A stretch of 64,000 nucleotides of DNA from JAUILA01 sp964563925 (GTDB lineage: Bacteria > Bacteroidota > Bacteroidia > Cytophagales > Cyclobacteriaceae). Position numbers and translations under genes: made by a program. The stretch lies in contig CAZLZD010000004.1 of the NCBI GenBank assembly GCA_964563925.1, positions 1-64,000 on the forward strand. The letters are read 5' to 3'. This document shows positions 44,163 to 52,052 of this stretch, one piece after another (position 1 is the stretch's first letter; each line of letters begins with the position of its first letter). Under the pieces are notes generated by a model that searched no databases, was not told the DNA's origin, and worked only from the letters and a program-made list of their open reading frames with translations.

Positions 44163-44921
44163 ATGAGAATATATCTGTTCATCCTTTGTTTGCTTTTCGC
44201 GGGTACCGGTTCCTTTGCCCAATCCGGCCACACAGAAAAAAAGATTTTCATTTTCGGTGGTACCCCGCCGGTTGAGTTCATTCAGTACATTGCTGATCTC
44301 ACAGGAAAGGAACGCCCGAAAATCTGCTGGATTCCCACTGCAAGCGGTGACAATCCGTATGTCATCAACGCGATGTATACTATCAGTTCCACACTGAATA
44401 TTGAGCCGCACATTCTCCGGGTCTGGATAAATTCGCCCAATCAACCCCGTTCCTGGGAAGAAATTCTAACCGGTATGGATGCAGTAATTGTAGGCGGCGG
44501 TAACACTCTGAATATGCTGGCCATCTGGAAAGCGCAGGGTATTGACGAGGCCATTCGCAAAGCCTATGAGAATGGAACCGTGGTGGCTGGCGGAAGCGCA
44601 GGTTCGCTGTGCTGGTTTAATGCTGGAACCACGGATTCGCGTCCTCAGAAACTTACGATCGTAGAGGGACTCGGCTGGCTGGACTACAGTCATTGTCCCC
44701 ATTACCATTCTGAGCCCGCCAGACGACCGCTCTACCATGAGAATATCCTGTCCGGTGCTTTGGATGACGGATATGCGTGTGACGACCAGGCCGGTATTTT
44801 GTTTGTGAATGGAAAAGTGAGCCAGGCCGTTTCCATTGACGAGAAAAATAACAGCTACTATGTCTATGAAAAAGATGGCAAAATTGTCGAAGAAAAACTG
44901 GAATCCGTAATACTTAAATAG
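44163..44921 (+). CDS. Exported S51-family peptidase E-like protein
   Basis: A 252-residue serine peptidase of the class-I glutamine amidotransferase-like fold. The nucleophile is Ser145 in 'VAGGSAGSLCWF'; 'DAVIVGGGNTLNMLAIW' and 'HCPHYHSEPARRPLYHENIL' are further family blocks. Classic peptidase E cuts Asp-Xaa dipeptides in the cytoplasm. This copy has a signal peptide (LFILCLLFAGTGSFAQ), which is unusual. It continues the peptidase-rich stretch after the M19 gene. Confidence 0.86.
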   Translation: MRIYLFILCLLFAGTGSFAQSGHTEKKIFIFGGTPPVEFIQYIADLTGKERPKICWIPTASGDNPYVINAMYTISSTLNIEPHILRVWINSPNQPRSWEEILTGMDAVIVGGGNTLNMLAIWKAQGIDEAIRKAYENGTVVAGGSAGSLCWFNAGTTDSRPQKLTIVEGLGWLDYSHCPHYHSEPARRPLYHENILSGALDDGYACDDQAGILFVNGKVSQAVSIDEKNNSYYVYEKDGKIVEEKLESVILK

Positions 44922-44951
44922 GTATAGGAGAATGAAAAATTCCAACAAAAT

Positions 44952-45869
44952 ATGTCCTGTCCAATGAATATCCGGAAAGTGCTGATACTCCTGTTATTGT
45001 GTTTCCCTGCGGTGGATGGATGTTCACAAGGCAATGGAATCCAGGAATATTCAGACCTCTCCTACCTGGAAAACCCTGAGGTCGATTCACTTCAGCGACT
45101 TAATCTCGTAGTACCTGACTCGGGCAATAACTACCCGCTGCTTATCTGGATTGGCGGGGGTGCCTGGTCTTACACGGACAGAAATGTGGAAATGGACTTT
45201 GCACGGCAAATGGCCCGGCAGGGAATTGCAGTAGCCAGCGTAGGCCACCGGCTGAGTCCGGCGGTGTGGCGCAATCCAAAAAGGGATTCAGGAATACAAC
45301 ATCCTGGCCACGCCAACGACATCGCTGCTGCATTTAAATGGCTCTATGAACATTCCGGACAATACAGGTATGATAAGAATAATATGTTTATAGGAGGGTT
45401 TTCTTCCGGAGCACATCTTGCCGCATTAATTAGTCTGGATCCGCGTTATCTTTCCCGGATGGGCTATTCACCGGACCTGTTGCGCGGTGTACTACCTATT
45501 TCCGGGGCGTTTGACATGGAAGCCTATTACCAGGGATTTATTGACAGAGGGGATGCTAATATGGCCAGGGATCATGTACAGGCAGTTTTTGGGAAAAGCA
45601 GGGAAATATTATCGGAAGCCTCACCCACCTCATACCTGGAAAACCTCAAAATCCCGATGCTGGTAATCTGTGACAATAATGTCTATGTCTACACACGACT
45701 GTTTGAAGATCGCCTTCGTGAAACAGACTTCAGGGAGGTCAGTGTTAGCTATGCCTTTGATCTTTCGCACGCAGAACTTTGGCGGAATATCTCAAATGAT
45801 CCAAACAGCATGTACCGTAACATGATGATTACGTTCATAGGGGAACATACGGTTACGAAACCAAATTAG
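44952..45869 (+). CDS. Lipoprotein alpha/beta-hydrolase (carboxylesterase-like)
   Basis: A 305-residue hydrolase with a lipobox (VDGC); the ATG at 44964 is an equally good start. The oxyanion block 'LLIWIGGGAWSYTDR' is followed by 'ASVGHRLSPAVW' and the nucleophile motif 'GGFSSGAHLAALI' (GxSxG). 'LKIPMLVICDNN' and 'FDLSHAELW' probably hold the acid and His. This fits the BD-FAE/carboxylesterase type B-like group that de-esterifies small or carbohydrate esters. Confidence 0.83.
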   Translation: MSCPMNIRKVLILLLLCFPAVDGCSQGNGIQEYSDLSYLENPEVDSLQRLNLVVPDSGNNYPLLIWIGGGAWSYTDRNVEMDFARQMARQGIAVASVGHRLSPAVWRNPKRDSGIQHPGHANDIAAAFKWLYEHSGQYRYDKNNMFIGGFSSGAHLAALISLDPRYLSRMGYSPDLLRGVLPISGAFDMEAYYQGFIDRGDANMARDHVQAVFGKSREILSEASPTSYLENLKIPMLVICDNNVYVYTRLFEDRLRETDFREVSVSYAFDLSHAELWRNISNDPNSMYRNMMITFIGEHTVTKPN

Positions 45870-45875
45870 TTAGAA

Positions 45876-46190
45876 ATGGCCTCCGACGCTTCATTTGTAG
45901 AATATGTAATGGACCAGATCAGCTATCCCGGGGAGCTGGAGTCAAAGAAAATGTTCGGAGAATACGCCCTTTATGCAGACGGAAAGATTTTTGCGCTGGT
46001 CTGTGATAATAAACTTTTCGTAAAGCCCACTGTCGAAGGACGGACTTTCATCGGTGAAGTGGTGGAAGCACCTCCCTATCCCGGGGCATCTCCCCGTTTT
46101 CTGATTGAAACGCAAATGGAAGACAGGGAATGGCTTAGTGAGCTGGTTCGGCGCACTGTCGATGCATTGCCTCCTCCTAAACTGAAATAA
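45876..46190 (+). CDS. TfoX N-terminal-domain protein
   Basis: A 104-residue protein consisting only of the TfoX N-terminal fold: 'SYPGELESKKMFGEYALYAD', 'GKIFALVCDNKLFVKPT' and 'AMEDREWLSELV'-like end. In gammaproteobacteria TfoX regulates competence, but single-domain members elsewhere have no defined role. It starts 6 bases after the esterase gene. Confidence 0.85.
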   Translation: MASDASFVEYVMDQISYPGELESKKMFGEYALYADGKIFALVCDNKLFVKPTVEGRTFIGEVVEAPPYPGASPRFLIETQMEDREWLSELVRRTVDALPPPKLK

Positions 46191-46226
46191 TAAAAACATC
46201 ATTTACTAACCGAACCTGAATTTCTC

Positions 46227-47798
46227 ATGAGACACCTGACTTCGATCATCCTTTGTTTTACCCTCGCACTTTTTTCATGTCAGCAGGAACAGGACTCCGC
46301 CTCAGACAAACTTCCCCGGATTGCTATTGCCGGTCTCGGCATTGAATCAAGTACCTTCTCCCCAGCCGTAACGTATGCGGAAGCCTTTCACCCGCAAACC
46401 GGGGATGAAATATTTGACCGTTATCCCTTTATGGCAAAAGATTCCACGCTGCGCCAGCGGGCGGAATGGATACCCACCCTCATCGGAAAATCACTGCCGG
46501 GCGGAATCGTTGACCGGGCATCCTACGACTCCCTGGTACAGGTTACCCTTAAAATGCTTGAGGCAGAAGGACCCTATGACGGATTATACTTTGACATTCA
46601 CGGTGCCATGAGTGTACAGGGACTGGATGATCCGGAGGGAGATCTTATTGCACGCATTCGCGAGGTAGTCGGACCAGAAACCCTTATCTCCACCTGCATG
46701 GATCTTCATGGTAATGTATCCCGGCGCCTGGCACACCACACCGACCTGATCACCTGTTACCGGATGGCACCGCATGAAGATGCGATGGAGTCTAAGCGAC
46801 GGGCCGTGTCGAATCTCCTTGACCGTCTCGAAAGCGGGAAGGGGAAACCTGCCTACAAGGCCTGGGTGCCCGTTCCCATTCTTCTGCCGGGCGAAAAAAC
46901 CAGCACCCGAATCGAACCCGGGAAAAGCCTCTATGCCCGGGTGGAACCGGCCTCCAAAAAGGACGGAATCATTGATGCCGCTATCTGGATCGGGTATGCC
47001 TGGGCCGACGAACCACGTAATCATGCCGTGGTTATGGTTACCGGCGACGAAAAGGAACCGGTAACGGAAACCGCTGAATCGCTGGCCCAAAGCTTCTGGG
47101 AGGTCAGGAATGAGTTTGAATTTGTGGCCCCGGTAGCCACCCTGGAGGAAAGTCTGCAAATGGGTCTCGAAAGTGAAGGAAAGCCTTTCATGATCAGTGA
47201 CATGGGCGACAACCCAACCGCGGGGGGCGCCGGCGACGTGACCTGGACCCTTAAAGAAATCCTGGCCCGGCCTGAATTTAACCAGGAGAATGGCCCGAAA
47301 CTTATTTACGCATCCATTCCGGGGCCCGACCTGGTGGAGAAAGCCATCGAAGCAGGTGTGGGTAATACGGTCTCAGGATCAGTCGGTGCCATGGTGGATG
47401 ACCGTTATGCAGGTCCCATCCTGCTGGATGGCACCGTGGAAGCCATTAAGCAGGGTGACATCCATGCGGAAACAGAAGTCGTGGTCCGCACAGGAAGTGT
47501 CTATGTGATCGTCACTAAAAAGCGTAAACCTTATCACCATAAAACTGATTTCACGGATCTGGGACTTCAGCCGGAGGAGGCAGATATTATTGTGGTCAAG
47601 ATCGGGTACCTTGTTCCCGAACTGTACGATATGCGCGGGGGATGGATCATGGCACTCACACCCGGGGGTGTTGACCAGGATCTCGAGCGACTGGATTACC
47701 AACGCATCAACCGTCCCATGTTCCCACTGGACAAAACAATGGAAGACCCCGATCTGAGTGCTCGTCTGATTCCTGCTTCTAACCAGCCCATGCCATGA
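46227..47798 (+). CDS. M81-family metallopeptidase lipoprotein (MlrC-like)
   Basis: A 523-residue protein with a lipoprotein signal (lipobox LFSC, Cys19). MlrC family motifs are 'IAGLGIESSTFSPAV', 'DGLYFDIHGAMSVQGLDDPE', 'STCMDLHGNVSRRLAHHTDL' and 'YRMAPHEDAMESKRRA', which supply zinc ligands; 'ISDMGDNPTAGGAGDVTW' is also typical. MlrC breaks down linearised microcystin; relatives act on peptides and are widespread in marine Bacteroidota. The stop overlaps the next gene by 4 bases. Confidence 0.9.
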   Translation: MRHLTSIILCFTLALFSCQQEQDSASDKLPRIAIAGLGIESSTFSPAVTYAEAFHPQTGDEIFDRYPFMAKDSTLRQRAEWIPTLIGKSLPGGIVDRASYDSLVQVTLKMLEAEGPYDGLYFDIHGAMSVQGLDDPEGDLIARIREVVGPETLISTCMDLHGNVSRRLAHHTDLITCYRMAPHEDAMESKRRAVSNLLDRLESGKGKPAYKAWVPVPILLPGEKTSTRIEPGKSLYARVEPASKKDGIIDAAIWIGYAWADEPRNHAVVMVTGDEKEPVTETAESLAQSFWEVRNEFEFVAPVATLEESLQMGLESEGKPFMISDMGDNPTAGGAGDVTWTLKEILARPEFNQENGPKLIYASIPGPDLVEKAIEAGVGNTVSGSVGAMVDDRYAGPILLDGTVEAIKQGDIHAETEVVVRTGSVYVIVTKKRKPYHHKTDFTDLGLQPEEADIIVVKIGYLVPELYDMRGGWIMALTPGGVDQDLERLDYQRINRPMFPLDKTMEDPDLSARLIPASNQPMP

Positions 47799-48763
47799 AA
47801 GCCGCATGGCGGGAACGGTACGGGACGGGGGAGGTCCTGCAGGTCAGGGAGGCAGACAAACCCGTGCCTGGTGATAATGATATTCTTATCCGGGTTCACG
47901 GTACAACCGTAAACCGGACCGATTGTGCCAATCTTACCGGCAAACCCTGGATCATGCGCCTGTTCCAGGGACTTTTTCGGCCGAATAACCCAATTCCCGG
48001 GACCGACTTTACCGGCGAGGTGATCGGGGTTGGGAAAAATGTGACGCATACGGAAACAGGTAAGAGGATATGGGGTTTCCGGGATGCAGGCATCGCCTCT
48101 CAAGCTGAATATATGGTTGTTTCAGACAAGGTTCCTGTCCATGCCGCACCTGCATCACTCGCGCTTTTTGAAGCAGTCGCCTGTCTCGAAGGTGCGCATT
48201 ATGCGCTGAACTTTCTGAACAAGGTTAGGCTGAAATCCGGACAAAACGCAATTGTCAACGGGGGCACGGGGGCTATTGGCTCCGCAATGATTCAATTGCT
48301 CGTGGTAAAGGGCATTAATGTAACCGCCACGGCACGGGGAGAACATGCTGAAAAAGTCCTGAACCTGGGCGCAAGTCACGTCATCGACTATACAAAAGAA
48401 GATTTCACGAATCTGACCGGAACCTATGACTATGTTTTTGATGCGGTTGGTAAAAGCACCTTTGGCAAATGCCGCCATCTTCTGAAGCCACGCGGGGTCT
48501 ATATTTCATCAGAATTTGGTCCCTATGGACAAAACGCATTCCTGGCCCTTTTTACGCCTCTGTTCAAACGGAAAAAAGTCCTTTTCCCCTTTCCGGCAGA
48601 TGTAGCCCATACACTGAAATACATGCATGAACTGGTGGAAAACGGACAATTCACCCCCCTTATCGACCGCACGTTCAGGCTGGATGAAATTGGCGATGCC
48701 TATGACTATGTGCTTACCGGCACCAAGATCGGGAATGTGGTGATCCATTTAAATCATGAATGA
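47795..48763 (+). CDS. Zinc-independent medium-chain dehydrogenase/quinone reductase-like protein
   Basis: A 322-residue MDR protein. The N-terminal GroES-like part has 'VRVHGTTVNRTDCANLTGKP'-type residues and 'PIPGTDFTGEVIGVGKNV'; the Rossmann motif is 'IVNGGTGAIGSAMIQLL' at about 150-166 and 'GASHVIDYTKEDF' follows. It lacks the zinc ligands of classical alcohol dehydrogenases and groups with NADPH quinone reductases. It overlaps the M81 gene by 4 bases. Confidence 0.9.
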   Translation: MKAAWRERYGTGEVLQVREADKPVPGDNDILIRVHGTTVNRTDCANLTGKPWIMRLFQGLFRPNNPIPGTDFTGEVIGVGKNVTHTETGKRIWGFRDAGIASQAEYMVVSDKVPVHAAPASLALFEAVACLEGAHYALNFLNKVRLKSGQNAIVNGGTGAIGSAMIQLLVVKGINVTATARGEHAEKVLNLGASHVIDYTKEDFTNLTGTYDYVFDAVGKSTFGKCRHLLKPRGVYISSEFGPYGQNAFLALFTPLFKRKKVLFPFPADVAHTLKYMHELVENGQFTPLIDRTFRLDEIGDAYDYVLTGTKIGNVVIHLNHE

Positions 48764-48793
48764 AATTAATCTGCTGACTATCAGTATTTTTTA

Positions 48794-48801
48794 TATCTTG
48801 T
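48794..48801 (+). promoter_or_regulatory. Candidate -7 box before the arylsulfotransferase-like gene
   Basis: TATCTTGT, 49 bases before the start at 48851; the same 8-mer is found ahead of the DUF819 gene. Confidence 0.35.
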
Positions 48802-48850
48802 AAAAACATCATGGCAGTTAATTAATTCTCTTACCTAACGTTCAACGTCA

Positions 48851-50290
48851 ATGAAACGTACCCTTTCCGGCGCAGGTAATACCAGCGTGTTATTCCTGTT
48901 TATCACTTCCCTGTTCCTGTCCTGTTCCTCTCCGCCTGAGGTGCTGGAAGCCGAACTGATACCCAACCCGAATACCAACGCCCCACTGGCCGGNNNNNNN
49001 NNNNNNNNNNNNNNNNNNNNNNNNNNNNNNNNNNNNNNNNNNNNNNNNNNNNNNNNNNNNNNNNNNNNNNNNNNNNNNNNNNNNNNNNNNNNNCCCTTCG
49101 AGGATGACCCGCACTATGGTTATATGATTGCTGTGGATGAAGAAGGAGAAGTAGTCTGGTACCTGCGTTCTGAAGGATTTATGGATGAAGGCAGGAGAAT
49201 GTACAACGGCAACCTGTTTTTTTCTGCAGAAGAAGACGGTCGCCTGTTTGAAATTGATATGCTTGGAAATGTGATTCGCAGATGGCACTCCTCAGGGGCT
49301 GTCATCGGTGAAGTACCGGAAAACAGTATTGCCGTTAACACCGATACTTTTCACCACGAAGTAAAGCAAACGAAAAAAGGAAACTTCATTGGCCTGGGCC
49401 TTGAAGTCCGGCACGTCGAAGATTACCCGTTGGAATACGCGCCGGGAACAAAAAGAGGCCCGGCCAACCTGGCTTGCGACGTAATCATAGAATTTGCCCC
49501 GGACGGATCGACGCTCAGGGAGTATAAGCTGGCCGACATCATGGATTATGAACGTTTGGGTTCAGGATCTCTGCAGCAGAATTTCTACGCCCATTTGTAC
49601 AAGGACCGCTTTGATTCCACCGCGATGCCGCTCGATATAACTCATGCGAACGCATTGTTTTACATTGAGGAAGAAGATGCTCTCATTGTTTCCATGAATT
49701 TTCAATGTGCCCTTTTTAAGCTGGATATGGCTACCGGTGAAATCAAGTGGATACTGGGCGACCCGGAGGGATGGAATGAGGAACTTTCAGCAAAGCTGCT
49801 GACACCCAAAGGGGATCTGACCTGGCCCTGCCACCAGCACGGGGTTGAGCTTACCTCCAATGGCGACCTGCTTCTTTATGATAACGGAGGGAGCCGCTAC
49901 ATTCCCCCTCAAACACCCATGGCCCCGGAAGAACAGTTCAGCAGGGCCGTGGAATACCGGGTTGACGAAGAGAATATGACGGTGGAGGAAATCTGGAGCT
50001 ACGGGCCTGCCCAGGAACGCTTTGTTTCCCCATTTATTTCCGACGCTGATCAGCTTCCTGAAACCGGGAATATCCTGATCACTGATGGCGGTCGGTTTAT
50101 GGACGCAGAAGGTAATCCTGTGCCGACCTTCGGAGGACATCAGTGGGCGAGAATCCTGGAAGTAACCAGGAATCAGGACCCTCAGAAACTTTGGGAACTG
50201 ACTGTAAAAGACCCCGAAGTACGGTATTCGGTATACCGCGCCCAGCGATTGAAGAGCCTTTATCCCAAAAAAGACCGTCCGACCGGATAA
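48851..50290 (+). CDS. Arylsulfotransferase-like lipoprotein, interrupted by assembly gap
   Basis: The frame starts with a lipoprotein signal (lipobox LFLSC) and, after a gap of 100 N (48994-49093), continues to 50290. The part after the gap is a beta-propeller of the aryl-sulfate sulfotransferase (ASST/DUF3179-like) type: 'MIAVDEEGEVVWYLRSEGF', 'FHHEVKQTKKGNFIGLGLEV', 'ANALFYIEEEDALIVSMNFQ', 'ITDGGRFMDAEG'. The length across the gap is nominal, so whether both parts are really one frame is not proven, although the signal peptide and propeller suit each other. Confidence 0.75.
   Translation: MKRTLSGAGNTSVLFLFITSLFLSCSSPPEVLEAELIPNPNTNAPLAXXXXXXXXXXXXXXXXXXXXXXXXXXXXXXXXXXPFEDDPHYGYMIAVDEEGEVVWYLRSEGFMDEGRRMYNGNLFFSAEEDGRLFEIDMLGNVIRRWHSSGAVIGEVPENSIAVNTDTFHHEVKQTKKGNFIGLGLEVRHVEDYPLEYAPGTKRGPANLACDVIIEFAPDGSTLREYKLADIMDYERLGSGSLQQNFYAHLYKDRFDSTAMPLDITHANALFYIEEEDALIVSMNFQCALFKLDMATGEIKWILGDPEGWNEELSAKLLTPKGDLTWPCHQHGVELTSNGDLLLYDNGGSRYIPPQTPMAPEEQFSRAVEYRVDEENMTVEEIWSYGPAQERFVSPFISDADQLPETGNILITDGGRFMDAEGNPVPTFGGHQWARILEVTRNQDPQKLWELTVKDPEVRYSVYRAQRLKSLYPKKDRPTG
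48994..49093. other. Assembly gap (100 N)
   Basis: A run of exactly 100 N, a usual placeholder for a gap of unknown size between contigs. Confidence 0.99.
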
Positions 50291-50293
50291 TTA

Positions 50294-50839
50294 ATGAGTA
50301 AAAAATTTGATGCACTGTCCGAAGAACTGATCCGGTTTATTGAGGAACAGAAAATTTTTTTCACCGGGACGGCCGCCGCTGATGGCCGGGTTAATATATC
50401 ACCTAAGGGCCACGATTCCCTGAAGGTAATGAGTCCGGACAGGCTGTTGTGGATGAACCTCACCGGGAGCGGCAATGAGACCGCCGCTCATCTCTTAAAA
50501 AATAACCGTTTGACACTCATGTGGTGCTCATTTGAAGGGAAACCGCTTATTCTCCGGGTATACGGCCGGGCAAGAATCTATCATCCGAGAGATGAACAAT
50601 TTAACAAATACCAACATCTTTTTGAGGCCAGGCACGGGGCACGTCAGATCATTGAACTCACTATCGACCTGGTCCAGACTTCCTGCGGATTCGCTGTACC
50701 GCTGATGGATTATCGGGAAGACCGTGAAATACTCCGGGAATGGGAGCAAAAGAAAGGTCCGCAGGGAATCAGGGAATACTGGGAGAATAAAAACCAGGAA
50801 AGCATCGACGGGTTTGAGACTAAGATAATGAATGAGTGA
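50294..50839 (+). CDS. Pyridoxamine-5'-phosphate-oxidase-like (PPOX) FMN protein
   Basis: A 181-residue split-barrel flavin-binding protein: 'FIEEQKIFFTGTAAADGRVN', 'ISPKGHDSLKVMSPDRLLWM', 'NETAAHLLKNNRLTLMWCSF'. It belongs to the PPOX-class group that includes uncharacterised FMN proteins rather than true PdxH. It starts 3 bases after the arylsulfotransferase-like gene. Confidence 0.85.
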   Translation: MSKKFDALSEELIRFIEEQKIFFTGTAAADGRVNISPKGHDSLKVMSPDRLLWMNLTGSGNETAAHLLKNNRLTLMWCSFEGKPLILRVYGRARIYHPRDEQFNKYQHLFEARHGARQIIELTIDLVQTSCGFAVPLMDYREDREILREWEQKKGPQGIREYWENKNQESIDGFETKIMNE

Positions 50840-50870
50840 CCGGATACAGCAACATGGTGATAATCAGCGG

Positions 50871-50887
50871 TATTTTAGTATATTGAA
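50871..50887 (+). promoter_or_regulatory. Promoter-like 14-mer ahead of the DUF3500 gene
   Basis: TATTTTAGTATATT (50871-50884), identical to the 14-mer before the sulfatase gene. The start at 50907 is 22 bases further on. Confidence 0.3.
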
Positions 50888-50906
50888 GAAACATACACAC
50901 CCTCCT

Positions 50907-51932
50907 ATGCTTCATAAATCCCTGCTCACCCTGTTGGTCAGCGTTGTCTCCCTGACCTGCCTGCAGGCGCAAACAATGTCAGAACAAGTCCTGAATTTTC
51001 TTCAGGACTTGCCGCCGGAATTACGGGAAACTACTGTTTTTACCATGCCTGCGGAAGAAAGGCGGACCTTTGTCTATGTCCCGGCAATCCGGAAGGGCAC
51101 CCCGCTCAGTAAGTTCAGCGAGCAACAGAAGGCGCAGATCAGGAATATCCTTAAGACATCCCTGAGTGAAAAAGGCTACTGGAAGTCGCAGGAGATCATG
51201 GCCCTGGAAGAGGTCTTATTTGAACTGGAAAATAACCAGTATAAGATGTCGGATGGTAGCCTGTTGCGTGATCCGTTAAAATATCATTTTTTTGTATTCG
51301 GTAACCCCGCGGGGGAATCGCCCTGGGGATGGAAATTTGAAGGGCATCACCTGTCCCTGAACTTCACCCTTTCCGGATCCGAAATTGTATCCGGCACCCC
51401 TGCCTTTATGGGCTCTAATCCGGCGGTGATCCGGGAGAATGGCTCCATTCGTTTACAGGTACTGCGCCAGGAAACGGAATTAGGCTTTGCGTTGGTAAAC
51501 TCCTTATCGAATGAACAATTATCCATAGCCAGGTTCTCGGATGTGGCATCAGGTGGTATCGTTACCAGGATGGAACCCCGGGCTCGTTTACTGGATCCTG
51601 CCGGAATCGCGTATTCAGATCTGAATGAGCAGCAAAAGCGTATGTTCAGGGAATTGCTGAATGTCTACATTGACAATTACCAGCTTGGCTTTGCCGATAA
51701 ACTCCGGAATAAAATTGAGAACGCAGGGATTGAATCACTCTCTTTTGCCTGGGCAGGCGCACTGGAACCCGGCAATGGTCATTACTACCGGATTCAGGGA
51801 GCGAACCTTCTCATTGAATACGACAATACCCAGAATAATGGAAACCATGTACACACCGTGGTTCGCGACCTTACCAACGATTTTGCGGAGGAAATACTGC
51901 GTATGCATTATGAGAATGAACATAAAGAATGA
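50907..51932 (+). CDS. Exported DUF3500-family protein
   Basis: Starting at 50907 gives 341 residues with a signal peptide (LHKSLLTLLVSVVSLTCLQAQ); a longer frame from 50832 would bury the signal. The core 'YKMSDGSLLRDPLKYHFFVF' and 'GWKFEGHHLSLNFTLSGSEI', and 'YRIQGANLLIEYDNTQNNGN' with 'HVHTVVRDLTNDFAEEIL' are DUF3500 hallmarks, with conserved His and Asp residues that look metal-binding. The function of the family is unknown. Confidence 0.87.
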   Translation: MLHKSLLTLLVSVVSLTCLQAQTMSEQVLNFLQDLPPELRETTVFTMPAEERRTFVYVPAIRKGTPLSKFSEQQKAQIRNILKTSLSEKGYWKSQEIMALEEVLFELENNQYKMSDGSLLRDPLKYHFFVFGNPAGESPWGWKFEGHHLSLNFTLSGSEIVSGTPAFMGSNPAVIRENGSIRLQVLRQETELGFALVNSLSNEQLSIARFSDVASGGIVTRMEPRARLLDPAGIAYSDLNEQQKRMFRELLNVYIDNYQLGFADKLRNKIENAGIESLSFAWAGALEPGNGHYYRIQGANLLIEYDNTQNNGNHVHTVVRDLTNDFAEEILRMHYENEHKE

Positions 51933-52052
51933 CCTCCCTTTAATTATGTTTATTTGACACTACTACCGTTCGTACAATAATTTCCCTGAACCTTACAAAA
52001 ATCATTTTATCCTGCGGCAGGATTTGCCTTATTGAGAATTCGAGGGAGGCCA

